A stretch of DNA of 64,000 nt. It comes from Gordonia jinghuaiqii (GTDB lineage: Bacteria > Actinomycetota > Actinomycetes > Mycobacteriales > Mycobacteriaceae). The stretch is from the NCBI RefSeq assembly GCF_014041935.1, contig NZ_CP059491.1, positions 3,100,001 to 3,164,000 on the forward strand, written 5' to 3'. The notes below the pieces were generated by a model that saw nothing but the letters and a program-made list of their open reading frames with translations, had not been told where the DNA came from and ran no database searches. The position numbers and the translations under genes were made by a program. Of the stretch, positions 54,360-63,690 are shown piece by piece; position 1 is the first letter of the stretch; each line of letters starts with the position of its first letter.

Positions 54360-55184
54360 TCAACCCACGAACCTCAGATCCGAGATCGTGCCGCTGGCCA
54401 CCAACATGATGTAGAAATCGGTGAGCACCAACGTGCCGAGAGTTATCCAGGCGAACTGCATGTGTCGGGTGTTGAGCTTCGAGATCTGGGTCCACATCCA
54501 GTACCGAACCGGATGAGCCGAGAAGTGCTTGAGACGACCACCGGTGACATGACGACACGAATGACACGACACCGTGTACGTCCACAGCAGCAGTACGTTC
54601 ACCACCAGGATCACGTTGCCGAGCCCGAAGCCGAAGCCGCCGCCCTTCCCATGGAACGCGAGGATGGCGTCGTAGGTGTTGATCAACGAGATGACCACTG
54701 CCGCATAGAAAAAGTACCGATGCGAGTTCTGAATGATCAGCGGCAGTCGGGTCTCGCCCGTGTACCGCGCGTGGGGTTCGGCCACCGCGCACGCCGGCGG
54801 GGAGAACCAGATCGACCGGTAATAGGCCTTGCGGTAGTAGTAGCAGGTCACCCGGAAGCCGAGCAGAAACGGCAACGACAGAAACGCGAGTGGAATCCAC
54901 ATCGGGAGTTCGGGGAACGGGGTGCCGAAATGACTCGACCCCGGTACACACGACTCGCTCAGGCACGGCGAGTAGAACGGCGTCAGGTAGTGGTAGTCCG
55001 CGACATAGTAGGCGGTGCGGACAAACGACCGCACCGTCGCATAGATGATGAACGCCGCCAGACCGAGCGCGGTCAGCAGCGGCGACAACCACCATCTGTC
55101 CTGTCGTAGGGTTCGCGCAAGGATGCGCGCCCGTCCCGGAGAATCGACTCCGGCGCTCTCCCGCTCAGTCGCGGGGGCGCTCAC
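54360..55184 (-). CDS. sdhC: Succinate dehydrogenase membrane subunit (Rv0249c type)
   Basis: 274-residue integral membrane protein with about five helices, starting near residue 35. It has the layout of Rv0249c, the fused membrane anchor of mycobacterial Sdh1, with heme/quinone-side histidines in NSHRYFFYAAVV, CHSCRHVTGG and HMQFAW. GTG 55184 overlaps the stop of the small gene upstream. It precedes sdhA by 60 bases. Confidence 0.88.
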   Translation of the reverse strand: MSAPATERESAGVDSPGRARILARTLRQDRWWLSPLLTALGLAAFIIYATVRSFVRTAYYVADYHYLTPFYSPCLSESCVPGSSHFGTPFPELPMWIPLAFLSLPFLLGFRVTCYYYRKAYYRSIWFSPPACAVAEPHARYTGETRLPLIIQNSHRYFFYAAVVISLINTYDAILAFHGKGGGFGFGLGNVILVVNVLLLWTYTVSCHSCRHVTGGRLKHFSAHPVRYWMWTQISKLNTRHMQFAWITLGTLVLTDFYIMLVASGTISDLRFVG

Positions 55185-55465
55185 TTCGTTCGCTCACGCG
55201 AGTGGAAGCCCAGCCCTTCGTCTTGCGCGCCGAGCCATGCCGACTCGTCCGACTTGCTGTCCGGAACGTAGACCACGTCGCCGCGCGCCTTGACCTTCAG
55301 CAGCGGTGGCGGCGCATGTTCGAAGTCGTGCAGGTCGATCTCGAGCCGGTCGAGGTCGTTGGTCATCCGGCGAACGGCGTCCACGTCGCCGTATTGCGAC
55401 TTCAGCGTGACGATGTGATGCCGCAACGCCACGATGCTGCGATGGAGCTCTTTCATCTCGGCCAT
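55181..55465 (-). CDS. Small protein of the Sdh1 operon (Rv0250c-like)
   Basis: 94 residues, highly charged: an N-terminal helix/coiled coil (ELHRSIVALRHHIVTLKSQY, RRMTNDLDRLEIDLHDFEHA) and a short beta tail ending FHSRERTK. A protein of this size occupies the same first place in the mycobacterial Rv0250c-Rv0247c operon. Its stop overlaps sdhC's GTG, so the two are translated together. Function unknown; an assembly or stability role for the complex is a guess. Confidence 0.75.
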   Translation of the reverse strand: MAEMKELHRSIVALRHHIVTLKSQYGDVDAVRRMTNDLDRLEIDLHDFEHAPPPLLKVKARGDVVYVPDSKSDESAWLGAQDEGLGFHSRERTK

Positions 55466-55545
55466 ATCACGGCACTCCCTCCGAGCGTTAGTGATATGCA
55501 ACACAGTACTGGCAGGAGGTGGCCAGTCAACGGTTTTGACCGAAC

Positions 55546-55861
55546 GTGTCGGGCAACCGGCGAGCCGCCGGATTCAACGTCTACTCCATCGAGGTGGAGC
55601 AGGCACTGCTGGCACATCCCGACATCCAGGACTGTGCGGTCATCGGCTGCCCCGACGACAAGTGGGACGAGCTGTCGAAGCCGTCGTACAGCCACGAAGT
55701 GGGAGATCCCCCGACCCGGAGTACGTGATCGCCTTCGTCAAGGCACGGATCGGCAGCCTCCAGACACGGAGGTGGTGCACGGGTGGCCCGACCACCGACG
55801 CTCGAAGGAGGGCAAGGTAGTCAGACCCGAGGTGAAAGTGCAGCTGTCGGCGCAGCCTTGA
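55546..55861 (+). pseudogene. Acyl-CoA ligase (AMP-binding) C-terminal remnant
   Basis: Three frames together spell the end of a fatty-acid-CoA ligase: AAGFNVYSIEVEQALLAHPD, IQDCAVIGCPDDKWDE (first frame), EYVIAFVKARIGSLQT (second) and EVVHGWPDHRRSKEGKVVRP, EVKVQLSAQP (third), stop 55861. Two frameshifts (near 55700 and 55765) and loss of the first ~450 residues leave it dead. Confidence 0.8.
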
Positions 55862-56339
55862 TGGGCCAACGGTCCACGTTCGAAAAGGGGCTTCCGATGG
55901 TCGTCGCGAATGCCGTGCACCTGCTCGGGTGACGGGTACTCGACGGTCCCGGAACAGCTCCTGCGCCGTGGTTGACGGGGCCAGGCAAACTCTGCGCGCC
56001 CACCAGAACGCGACGGGCGTACGATGCCCGGGCCCCAGAGGTACGAGATTCGGGAATCCAGACCTTGTGCTGCACAAACGGTTTGACGACCATTCGTCCG
56101 TCCAGACCAAGTCGGCAAGTCGAACCGAACGCCGCGAGAATCGCGGACGTCGTCTGAGCGTCTCAACCCAGGAGGCCTTGTGCGCTACATTCTCGTCACC
56201 ATCACGGGAACCCGGCGACACTTTCGTGAGCCTCCATCACCTCGCACTCGGGGGTGCGGTGTTGTGCAGTGTCAGCGACTCGGAATAGCCACTGCTGCCC
56301 GCCGGTTGATGCGGCGGGGTTCGTAGAGCGGAGAATACG
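55862..56339. other. Gap between ligase remnant and pirin gene, no gene seen
   Basis: 478 bases. Several open frames exist on both strands but none has a recognisable product or clean codon pattern. Given broken genes on both sides, this is probably decayed sequence. Confidence 0.4.
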
Positions 56340-56913
56340 ATGGCGACGAAAGCACCGACCCGGCAGATCATCCGATCGGACGATCGCCACGTGTGGCGCA
56401 GCGAATGGCTCGACTCACGACAGTCATTCCCGGCAACCGGGAACTTCGACCTCGCTGCCAACGCCCACGGAGTGCTGTTGGTACACAACGACGATCGGGT
56501 TGATGCCGGTGAAGGATTCGACGCACATTTCCATCGAGACGCCGAGATCGTGACCTGGGTATTGGACGGTGCGGTACGACATCGTGATTCGTCCGGACAT
56601 TCCGGACTGATCACACCGGGCGTCGTCCAGCGCATGTCCGCGGGTCGCGGAATCACGCACACCGAGGTCAATGCGTCGACGCGTCGGGAAGACCAGACAC
56701 TGCGGGTGGTGCAGATGTGGGTCGCACCGGAATACGCCGGCAGCACCGTTCGGACACCCCTACACGGCGAAGGGCAAGATCACCCTCGCCGACGGCACCA
56801 TCCTGTCCGAGGGCGATGCGGTCCGGACTACCGACAGCGCAGAGTTCTCCGTTACCACGGAGAACGGTGCGGAGGTCCTCTTCTGGGAGATGGACACCAC
56901 CTTCGGCAGGTGA
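56340..56913 (+). pseudogene. Pirin-family gene, internally deleted and frameshifted
   Basis: The first ~135 codons are a good pirin N-terminal cupin: FDAHFHRDAEIVTWVLDGAV, HRDSSGHSGLITPGVVQRMS, AGRGITHTEVNAS. At about 56750 the frame breaks and the C-terminal part goes on in another frame (HPYTAKGKITLADGTILSEG, then EFSVTTENGAEVLFWEMDTT), ending 56913. Relatives have some 50-60 more residues at the break, so a deletion plus frameshift is likely. The N-terminal half alone could still be made. Confidence 0.75.
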
Positions 56914-57058
56914 CAACAGCCCTGCAGCACTTCTTCATCAGCCTGCAGAATATTCGCCATACCGCTTCATGCTGGGCCCCTTCGGCGTTACTGTGTGACG
57001 CAACCGAGGCCGGAAGGCGCGCGCGTGCGCCGCCAGCACACCGAGCGAGAGGTTCTCC

Positions 57059-57835
57059 ATGACATCCCCGTCGCCTGCCGCACGACTCGCGGCCGAGTTC
57101 TTCGGCACCTTCTGGTTGGTCTTCGGCGGTTGCGGCAGCGCCATCTTCGCCGCCAAACAGATCGCCCAGTCCGACGACGGCCAGAACACCTTCCAGGTCG
57201 GCATCGGTTTCCTCGGCGTCTCACTGGCGTTCGGTCTGACGGTGGTCACCATGGCCTACGCGGTGGGCCACGTGTCCGGTGGACATTTCAACCCGGCGAT
57301 CACTCTAGGGGCGGCGATCAGCGGCCGCTTCGCCTGGAAGGAACTACCCGGGTACTGGATCTCACAGGTGGTGGGCGGTCTGGCCGCGGGCCTGATGCTG
57401 TTCCTCATTGCCAAGGGACGGCCCGATTTCGTCGCCGAGGGCAACATGGCCGCCAACGGTTTCGGCGAACACTCCCCGAGTGACTACTCGCTCGTGTCGG
57501 TCCTCATCGCGGAGATCCTGCTCACCGCCTTCTTCCTCATGGTCGTACTCGGCGCGACCGACGGGCGCGCGCCGGCGGGGTTCGGTCCGCTCGCCATCGG
57601 CCTGTGCCTCACACTCATCCACCTGATCTCCATCCCGATCAGCAACACTTCCGTCAACCCGGCACGGTCGACCGCGGTCGCCTTCTTCAACGGCAACGGC
57701 GCACCCGGCCAGCTCTGGGCGTTCTGGGTCGCGCCCCTGGTCGGTGGCCTCATCGGCGGCCTTCTCTACCCGCTGCTGTTCGAGAACGGTAAGTTCGCGT
57801 CCCGCTCGTCGCGGAACGAGACCGCCGACGCCTGA
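57059..57835 (+). CDS. aqpZ: Aquaporin Z
   Basis: 258-residue water channel with six transmembrane helices. Both NPA boxes are present: [11 protein letters not shown] and [15 protein letters not shown]. AqpZ-type (narrow) rather than glycerol facilitator, judged from the residues after the second NPA (ARST). GAGAGG precedes ATG 57059. It has no evident link to its neighbours. Confidence 0.93.
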   Translation: MTSPSPAARLAAEFFGTFWLVFGGCGSAIFAAKQIAQSDDGQNTFQVGIGFLGVSLAFGLTVVTMAYAVGHVSGGHFNPAITLGAAISGRFAWKELPGYWISQVVGGLAAGLMLFLIAKGRPDFVAEGNMAANGFGEHSPSDYSLVSVLIAEILLTAFFLMVVLGATDGRAPAGFGPLAIGLCLTLIHLISIPISNTSVNPARSTAVAFFNGNGAPGQLWAFWVAPLVGGLIGGLLYPLLFENGKFASRSSRNETADA

Positions 57836-57843
57836 ACACAACC

Positions 57844-57861
57844 TGTCTACATACCTAGACA
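57844..57861. promoter_or_regulatory. Operator TGTCTA-N6-TAGACA upstream of phnD
   Basis: Perfect six-base inverted repeat (spacer CATACC). The same half-sites with the same six-base spacer are found at 62485-62504 ahead of phnG. Both lie in front of phosphonate genes, and a GntR regulator of the PhnF type is encoded between them, so PhnF is the likely binder. Confidence 0.75.
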
Positions 57862-58039
57862 TGTTCCGGGTGCCTTCATCCCGATGACAGGCCTCGGTCG
57901 ACAACCGTTCACATAACAAACGAACCCTGAGGGGCGTGCTCGCGAAGCAATCGATTGTGTTCGGCGAGAACCGGTTTCCGAGCACACGGTTACCCCGACC
58001 GTCCTGGTCGTGGCCATCCATTGCCTCGAAAGGCCCCTC

Positions 58040-58987
58040 ATGCGCGCCCCCAGCATCAAAACCCTGCTGTCCGTCGCCGTCGCCGGCACACTCTCGGCCG
58101 CCGCACTGACCGGTTGTTCCTCGACCGGTTCGGCTTCCACCGGCTGGGCCAAATCCGCGGACACTCTCGTCTTTGCCTCCGTCCCTGACAAAGCCGGCTC
58201 CGACGCGAACTGGAAACCACTGCAGAACTACCTGGCCGAGACCACCGGTTACGACGTCGAGTACTACCCCACCAGCGACTACACCGCGTTGATCGCGGCG
58301 CTCGTCGCCGGCAAGGCCGACATCGGCGTCATGGGTGGCCTCCAGTACGTGATGGCCACCAACAAGGGCGCCGAGATCGAGCCGGTCGCCGCAAGCCTGA
58401 TCTCACCGGATGCGGAGGATGCGGGGTACTTCTCGGAAGCCATCGTCGCGACGGACTCCACCATCAGCTCACTCGCCGAGGCGAAGGGCAAGTCGATCTG
58501 CTTCGTCGACCCGAACTCGACGTCGGGGTTCCTTTTCGGTCTCAATGCCCTGTCCAAGGCCGGTCTCGATGTGACATCGACAGGAGCCGATGCCAACGGC
58601 CGCCCGACCTTCGCCGACTTCACCCCGTTCTTCGCCGGCAGCCACGACAAGGCGACCCAGGCCGTGGCCTCCAGTCAGTGCGAGGTGGGCTTCGCCGAGG
58701 ACGTCGTGGCCGCGGAGGCCGTCGAGAAGGGCCAGGTCAAGGTCATCGGCCGGGAGTACGTACCGGGCGGACCGTTCACCGTCTCGTCGACGCTGCCCGC
58801 GGAGGCCAAGACGAAGGTCACCGACGCCCTGCGCAGTGCCACGGTGGAGGCCATCGCAGAGTCGGGTGTGCCCCTGACCGACGGTTTCACGTCCAGCTAC
58901 TTCGGTGTACTGGAGGTCGACAAGGAGTACTTCACCCCGATCAGCGACCTCTGCACGAACATCGCCGCCGCGAAGTGCGCGTCCTGA
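58040..58987 (+). CDS. phnD: Phosphonate ABC transporter substrate-binding lipoprotein
   Basis: 315 residues; signal peptide with lipobox LTGC, then a PhnD/phosphate-phosphonate binding fold: LVFASVPDKAGSDANWKPLQ, ADIGVMGGLQYVMATNKGAE, and the phosphonate-site SICFVDPNSTSGFLFGL. GAAAGG precedes ATG 58040. Leads the phnDCE operon, 178 bases after the inverted-repeat operator. Confidence 0.92.
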   Translation: MRAPSIKTLLSVAVAGTLSAAALTGCSSTGSASTGWAKSADTLVFASVPDKAGSDANWKPLQNYLAETTGYDVEYYPTSDYTALIAALVAGKADIGVMGGLQYVMATNKGAEIEPVAASLISPDAEDAGYFSEAIVATDSTISSLAEAKGKSICFVDPNSTSGFLFGLNALSKAGLDVTSTGADANGRPTFADFTPFFAGSHDKATQAVASSQCEVGFAEDVVAAEAVEKGQVKVIGREYVPGGPFTVSSTLPAEAKTKVTDALRSATVEAIAESGVPLTDGFTSSYFGVLEVDKEYFTPISDLCTNIAAAKCAS

Positions 58988-59012
58988 CCCTGCCCGACGG
59001 AGGCCCACTGCC

Positions 59013-59846
59013 ATGATCAACACGACGATCTCACCCCTCACCATCCCGACCAAGGTCGCACCTCTCATCGAGGTGACCGGGGTCTGCAAGGACTTCGGCG
59101 CGAACCGCGCCCTGCACGACATCAACCTCACGGTCACACGTGGTGAGATCGTCGTGTTGCTCGGACTGTCCGGGTCCGGGAAGTCAACCCTGCTCCGGCA
59201 CCTCGACGGTCTCGATTCCCCCACGGCGGGCAGCGTTTCGGTACTCGGTCGAACACTCGGCGGCAGCACCCCGAAGCAGTTGCGCGCGTTGCGAGGACGG
59301 ATCGGGATGATCTTCCAGCAGTTCGAACTGGTGGGCCCGCTGACCGTCCTGGAGAACGTACTCACCGGCGCATTGGCCCAGCTCCGTGGTCCGCGCCTCG
59401 GGCTGTGGACCTACCCCAGACCTCTACGCGTCACCGCACTGGAACACCTCGATCGGGTCGGCCTGCTGCACAAGGCATATGAACGCGCCGACCAGCTGTC
59501 CGGCGGCCAGCAGCAGCGCGTGGCAATCGCCCGCGCCCTGATGCAGGATCCCGAGATACTGCTCGCCGACGAACCGGTCGCGAGTCTCGATCCCGAGTCC
59601 AGCGCACAGGTGATGGCACTCATCCGCGAGATCGCCGCAGACCGGGGACTGACCGTGGTCTGCAGCCTGCATCAGGTCGACCTCGCGCTCGAATGGGCCG
59701 ACCGGGTGGTCGGACTGCGTGCCGGGGAGGTCGTACTGGACACCCCGACCGCCGAACTCTCCCGTGACCGGGCCATGGCGATCTACCGGCAGGTGGGTGC
59801 AGAAACCGGCGAGCACGATCTCCGCATCCGGAGCGGCACATGGTGA
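59013..59846 (+). CDS. phnC: Phosphonate ABC transporter ATP-binding protein
   Basis: 277-residue ATPase: Walker A GLSGSGKSTLLRHLDGL, FQQFELVGPLTVLENVLTGAL, signature [15 protein letters not shown], Walker B ILLADEPVASLDPE, and HQVDLALEWADRVVGLRAGE. The PhnC subfamily pattern (VLTGAL, SLHQVDLA) supports phosphonate. Overlaps phnE by seven bases. Confidence 0.93.
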   Translation: MINTTISPLTIPTKVAPLIEVTGVCKDFGANRALHDINLTVTRGEIVVLLGLSGSGKSTLLRHLDGLDSPTAGSVSVLGRTLGGSTPKQLRALRGRIGMIFQQFELVGPLTVLENVLTGALAQLRGPRLGLWTYPRPLRVTALEHLDRVGLLHKAYERADQLSGGQQQRVAIARALMQDPEILLADEPVASLDPESSAQVMALIREIAADRGLTVVCSLHQVDLALEWADRVVGLRAGEVVLDTPTAELSRDRAMAIYRQVGAETGEHDLRIRSGTW

Positions 59847-61570
59847 TCTCCCTCGAGACCGCTCCATCCGAACCGGAGCAGTCCGTCCCGAGGTCATCAC
59901 GCCGGACCGGACGCACCGCAGGCACGACCGTCATCCTCGGAATGCTTGCGTTCGGTGTCTATTCGCTGACCACACTTGACTTCTCGTTGGCCAACATCGT
60001 GTCCAGCATCGACAACGCCCAGAAGGTGTTCTCGCTGATGGACCCGATCAGCCTGCCTGCATGGAGTGAGCTCACCTATCTCATCGGTCTGACACTGGGC
60101 ATCGTCATCCTCGGCACGGTGGTGGCCGCCGTCGTCTCGGTTCCGGTGGCCTGGGTGTCCGCATCGAACACCACCCCGTCCACCACGCTGCGCTGGTTGG
60201 GCAGGACGATCGGAGTGCTCACCAGAGCGGTGCCCGATGTGGTTCTCGCGCTGGCATTCTCGCTGGCCTTCGTGCTGGGCAGTCCGTTGCCCGGCGTGCT
60301 CGCCATCGGCATCCACTCGATCGGGATGATCTCAAAGCTGTTCGCCGACGCGATCGAACAGATCGACGACGGCCCCCGGCTGGCGATCCGTGCCGCCGGA
60401 GGCAGTCGCGCACAGGAGTTCTGGTCGGGAGTGTTCCCTCAGGTGCTGCCGTCGTGGATCGCCACGATCCTGCACCGGTTCGACATCAACCTGCGCGGAT
60501 CTGCCATCCTCGGCTACGCGGGCGTCGGCGGTCTGGGGTACGCGATGAAGATCGCGTTCGAGCAGTTCCCACAAGGCTATGGACGAGGGCTCGGTATCGC
60601 GGCAGTCATCTTCGTGCTGTGCGTGGTGTGCGAGATCATCTCGTCCACGATCCGCCGCAACCTGCTCGGCGTCGAGCCCCGCGGACGCCGGCTCGGTGAT
60701 CGCGCGGTTCGACTCGTCTCGCGGTGGCGTGGGCGTGGGCGCAGTGCGCGAACCGAGACTCCGCCGACCATCGCGGCCACCGTGGACTCCATGGCCCGAC
60801 AGCCGTGGACAGCACGCCGCATCCGCAACACCGCCTGGACGATCGGTGCCCTCGCGCTGGTGATCGCCAGTTACTGGTTGGCCGACATCGACTTCGCCGA
60901 CATCAACTGGGCCTACTTGTGGCCGTCCATCCAGAGCTTCTGGCCACCGAGCACCGGGTCGCACACCTTCGGCGAGTTCGCCGAAGCGCTGCTGGTGACC
61001 GTACAGGTCGCATTCGCCGCCGCGCTGCTGTCATTGGTCGTCTCGCTCGTGATCGGATCGTTCGCCGCCCGCAACATCGCCCCCAATCCGGTTGTGCGCG
61101 GCACATTCCGGGTACTGCTCGTGGTCTTTCGCGGTATCCCCGAACTCGTCCTCGCGATCTTCCTGATCATGATCACCGGGCTCGGCAACCAAGCTGGTGT
61201 GGTCGCACTCGCCGTCGGCGGAATCGGGCTGCTGGGCAAGCTGATCGCCGACTCCTGCGAAGAGGTGTCCCCCGGTCCCGAGCGCGCACTCACCGCGACC
61301 GGTGCCGCGCGCGGGCAGCGCTATCTGGCCGCCACATGGCCACGGGCGTTGCCGTCCCTGATCGGCAACACGCTGTATCTGGTGGACTCGAACATCCGAT
61401 CCGCCACCATCCTCGGCATCGTCGGTGGCAGCGGCATCGGCTTCTACCTCATGAGCGCCTCGACGTTGTCGTCGATGCACGGGCAGGTGACCACCCTCGT
61501 CGTGATGATGGTCGTCACCGTACTCACCGTGGAGGGTGTGGCTGCCTGGCTACGCCGGGTGTTCCGCTGA
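59840..61570 (+). CDS. phnE: Phosphonate ABC permease, two PhnE domains fused
   Basis: 576 residues holding two BPD-type permease units in one chain. The first (about 30-285) has EAA loop IRAAGGSRAQEFWSGVFPQV, the second (about 330-576) ALTATGAARGQRYLAATWPR; each has five to six helices, joined by an Arg-rich cytoplasmic linker (RRNLLGVEPRGRRLGDRAV). Many genomes encode these as separate phnE1 and phnE2. One chain thus supplies both halves of the pore. Confidence 0.92.
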   Translation: MVISLETAPSEPEQSVPRSSRRTGRTAGTTVILGMLAFGVYSLTTLDFSLANIVSSIDNAQKVFSLMDPISLPAWSELTYLIGLTLGIVILGTVVAAVVSVPVAWVSASNTTPSTTLRWLGRTIGVLTRAVPDVVLALAFSLAFVLGSPLPGVLAIGIHSIGMISKLFADAIEQIDDGPRLAIRAAGGSRAQEFWSGVFPQVLPSWIATILHRFDINLRGSAILGYAGVGGLGYAMKIAFEQFPQGYGRGLGIAAVIFVLCVVCEIISSTIRRNLLGVEPRGRRLGDRAVRLVSRWRGRGRSARTETPPTIAATVDSMARQPWTARRIRNTAWTIGALALVIASYWLADIDFADINWAYLWPSIQSFWPPSTGSHTFGEFAEALLVTVQVAFAAALLSLVVSLVIGSFAARNIAPNPVVRGTFRVLLVVFRGIPELVLAIFLIMITGLGNQAGVVALAVGGIGLLGKLIADSCEEVSPGPERALTATGAARGQRYLAATWPRALPSLIGNTLYLVDSNIRSATILGIVGGSGIGFYLMSASTLSSMHGQVTTLVVMMVVTVLTVEGVAAWLRRVFR

Positions 61571-61626
61571 ACGGTCACATACCGACCCGACCGGGTTCCA
61601 CCAGAGCGAATCCCGGGCGGTGCGCC

Positions 61627-62361
61627 TCACCGCCCGGGGTCGACGTCGAGTTCGACCCGATCCGCGGGGAAACGGGTGATACCCAGCTGCAGCGGCGTAC
61701 CGTCGGGCAGGACATCGAATCCCTCGACGGCGAGAACCACCGCGCCCTCCAGCAATTCGAGTTCGGCCACCTCGCTCGTGGTCGCATGACGGGCGGCGAT
61801 GGTGGTCGCGCCGCGGACGTAGTCCTCGACCCCTCCGTCACGCAGCGCCCGTGTCAGCGATCCCGCCGCGACAAAACGGTCGGCCAGTCCCGGCACACGG
61901 TCGGCGTCGAACCAGCTGGTACTCAACGAGATCGGACGTCCGTCAACCGTCCGCACGATCTTCATGCGCAGTGCGAGACGATCGTCGAGATCCAGACGTG
62001 TCGCGATTGCCGCCGGAGCCGGCACGATCTCGGACTCGAGCAGACGCGCGCTCGCCCCCTTCGCACGCTCACCGAGACTGTCGCTCAACCGGGTACGCAG
62101 TCCGATGCGGTGCACCAGTACCGTGTGTTCGGCTACATAAGTCCCACTGCCGCGCCTCGCGACGACGAGATCATCGGCCGCGAGAGCCGCGACCGCATGC
62201 CGCACAGTGTTGCGGTTGACCCCGAAACGACTGGCGAGTTGCGACTCCGACGGAAGGCGAGTACCCGGCGACAGGCCACCGTCGACGATCTCGCCGCGGA
62301 GTTCGTCGGCGATCAGACGCCACGTCGAGTAGCCGCTCTGAGATCTGTTGTGCATCACCAT
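61627..62361 (-). CDS. phnF: GntR family regulator, PhnF type (HutC/UTRA)
   Basis: 244 residues: GntR winged helix (YSTWRLIADELRGEIVDGGL, TRLPSESQLASRFGVNRNTV) and a UTRA effector domain (about 90-240: LVHRIGLRTRLSDSLGERAK, ISLSTSWFDADRVPG). PhnF represses phosphonate genes until a phosphonate or phosphate signal is met. It is convergent with phnE and divergent from phnG; two matching operators flank it. Confidence 0.9.
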   Translation of the reverse strand: MVMHNRSQSGYSTWRLIADELRGEIVDGGLSPGTRLPSESQLASRFGVNRNTVRHAVAALAADDLVVARRGSGTYVAEHTVLVHRIGLRTRLSDSLGERAKGASARLLESEIVPAPAAIATRLDLDDRLALRMKIVRTVDGRPISLSTSWFDADRVPGLADRFVAAGSLTRALRDGGVEDYVRGATTIAARHATTSEVAELELLEGAVVLAVEGFDVLPDGTPLQLGITRFPADRVELDVDPGR

Positions 62362-62483
62362 GATGCTGCCGAATGTACCGCCTCCACCGAGCCCGAGTTC
62401 GGTTCACGAGATGTTCACCGCCCGGCGGCCGAGCGGCCATGCCTCGTCACCGGATTGGTGGCCCGGGCCGGACTACCATCCCA

Positions 62484-62505
62484 GTTGTCTAATGATCTAG
62501 ACAAC
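62484..62505. promoter_or_regulatory. Operator GTTGTCTA-N6-TAGACAAC upstream of phnG
   Basis: Perfect eight-base inverted repeat around ATGATC, 65 bases upstream of phnG and 123 upstream of phnF. The inner TGTCTA/TAGACA is identical to the element upstream of phnD, apart from the spacer. Predicted PhnF binding site controlling phnGHI and possibly phnF itself. Confidence 0.75.
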
Positions 62506-62569
62506 TTGATCGACCATTCAGCCTCACCCTTTCACCCGACTTCTCACAGTTCAACACTCCGGAGGACCG

Positions 62570-63061
62570 ATGACTGCGACGACAGAAGGCACCGCGGCGG
62601 GCCCCACCCTCACCCCGCGACAGAAGTGGATGCACACCCTCGCGTCCGCGCCCGCGGCGGCGGTGGACGCCGCATGGCAACGTTGGGAACCCAAACCCGC
62701 TGTGCAGCATATACGCGGCCCCCAATCCGGGCTGGTGATGCTGCGCGCCCGGATCGATTCTGCCGGCGACCGCTTCAATCTCGGTGAGGCCACCGTGACC
62801 CGCGCGACGGTGCGCCTCCACGACGGACCGCTGACCGCCGACGCCGTCGGCTCCGCCTACATCCTGGGTACGAATCGCGAACACGCCCTTGCCGCCGCAT
62901 GTTTCGACGCCCTCCTCTGCGACGACGCGCAGCGTCCACGCGTCCTCGCCGAGGTCATCGACCCGATGAGGACGGCAGCGACGCGCCTCGACACAGCGCG
63001 TCGGGCCGAGGCCCGCAGCACGCTGGTGGACTTCTTCAACGTCTCCAGGGAGCACGAATGA
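62570..63061 (+). CDS. phnG: Carbon-phosphorus lyase core protein PhnG
   Basis: 163-residue subunit of the C-P lyase core complex, which transfers the phosphonate onto the 1' position of ATP ribose. Typical PhnG segments are PRQKWMHTLASAP, GPQSGLVMLRARIDS, FNLGEATVTRATVRL and SAYILGTNREHALAAACFDAL (in part). First gene of the operon; overlaps phnH by ATGA. Confidence 0.92.
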   Translation: MTATTEGTAAGPTLTPRQKWMHTLASAPAAAVDAAWQRWEPKPAVQHIRGPQSGLVMLRARIDSAGDRFNLGEATVTRATVRLHDGPLTADAVGSAYILGTNREHALAAACFDALLCDDAQRPRVLAEVIDPMRTAATRLDTARRAEARSTLVDFFNVSREHE

Positions 63062-63690
63062 CCACCACCAGACCGACCACACCGTACGAGACCGCCGCGC
63101 CCGCACCCGGTTTCGACGATCCGACACGCGAGGCGCAGTCGGCGTTCCGAGCCGTCCTCGATGCCCTCTCCCATCCCGGCAGGAGGTTCCCCATCACCGG
63201 TGCTTCCGCGGCCCCGCAACCCCTGGGGCCCGAGCTTGGGGCACTCGCACTGACCCTCCTCGACGACGACTGCACGGCCTGGCTCGCACCCGAACTGTCC
63301 GCGACACCCGCGGTCGTCACCTGGCTGACGTTTCACACCGGTGTCCGGGTGATCGACAGCCCCGCCGAGGCCCAGTTCCTCCTGTCCACCGACGCGGAGT
63401 CCCTACCCCGGCTCGACAGCCTGGCAGTCGGGACCGACGAGGCGCCGCACCTGTCGGCGACCGTGCTCCTCGCACTCCCCGCCGGGGGATCCTCGACCCG
63501 TTTCGTCGGACGCGGACCCGGGATCGAGACCAGCCAGATCATCGAGGTGCCCAGTGCCCTCAGCGACTTCGCCACGCTCTGGAATCACAACACCACGCTT
63601 TTCCCGCGCGGCATCGACATCGTGTTCGCCGCCGGCGACACCGTGGCCGGGCTCCCCCGTACCACCCGACTCGACCCACAGGAGGTCTGA
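63058..63690 (+). CDS. phnH: Carbon-phosphorus lyase core protein PhnH
   Basis: 210-residue subunit of the C-P lyase core. Typical opening PGFDDPTREAQSAFRAVLDA, LSHPGRRFPITG and later FPRGIDIVFAAGD. Its ATG lies in the phnG stop; the stop overlaps the phnI ATG by one base (TGATG), so the three genes are translated in tandem. Confidence 0.92.
   Translation: MTTTRPTTPYETAAPAPGFDDPTREAQSAFRAVLDALSHPGRRFPITGASAAPQPLGPELGALALTLLDDDCTAWLAPELSATPAVVTWLTFHTGVRVIDSPAEAQFLLSTDAESLPRLDSLAVGTDEAPHLSATVLLALPAGGSSTRFVGRGPGIETSQIIEVPSALSDFATLWNHNTTLFPRGIDIVFAAGDTVAGLPRTTRLDPQEV

Noticed and set aside
55640..56221. Leftward 193-codon frame in the decayed region
   Set aside because: Arg/Ser-rich without any recognisable motif, and antisense to the ligase remnant.
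60724..62787. 687-codon rightward frame spanning phnE, phnF and phnG
   Set aside because: It runs through three genes with clear motifs in other frames, and is a high-GC artefact.
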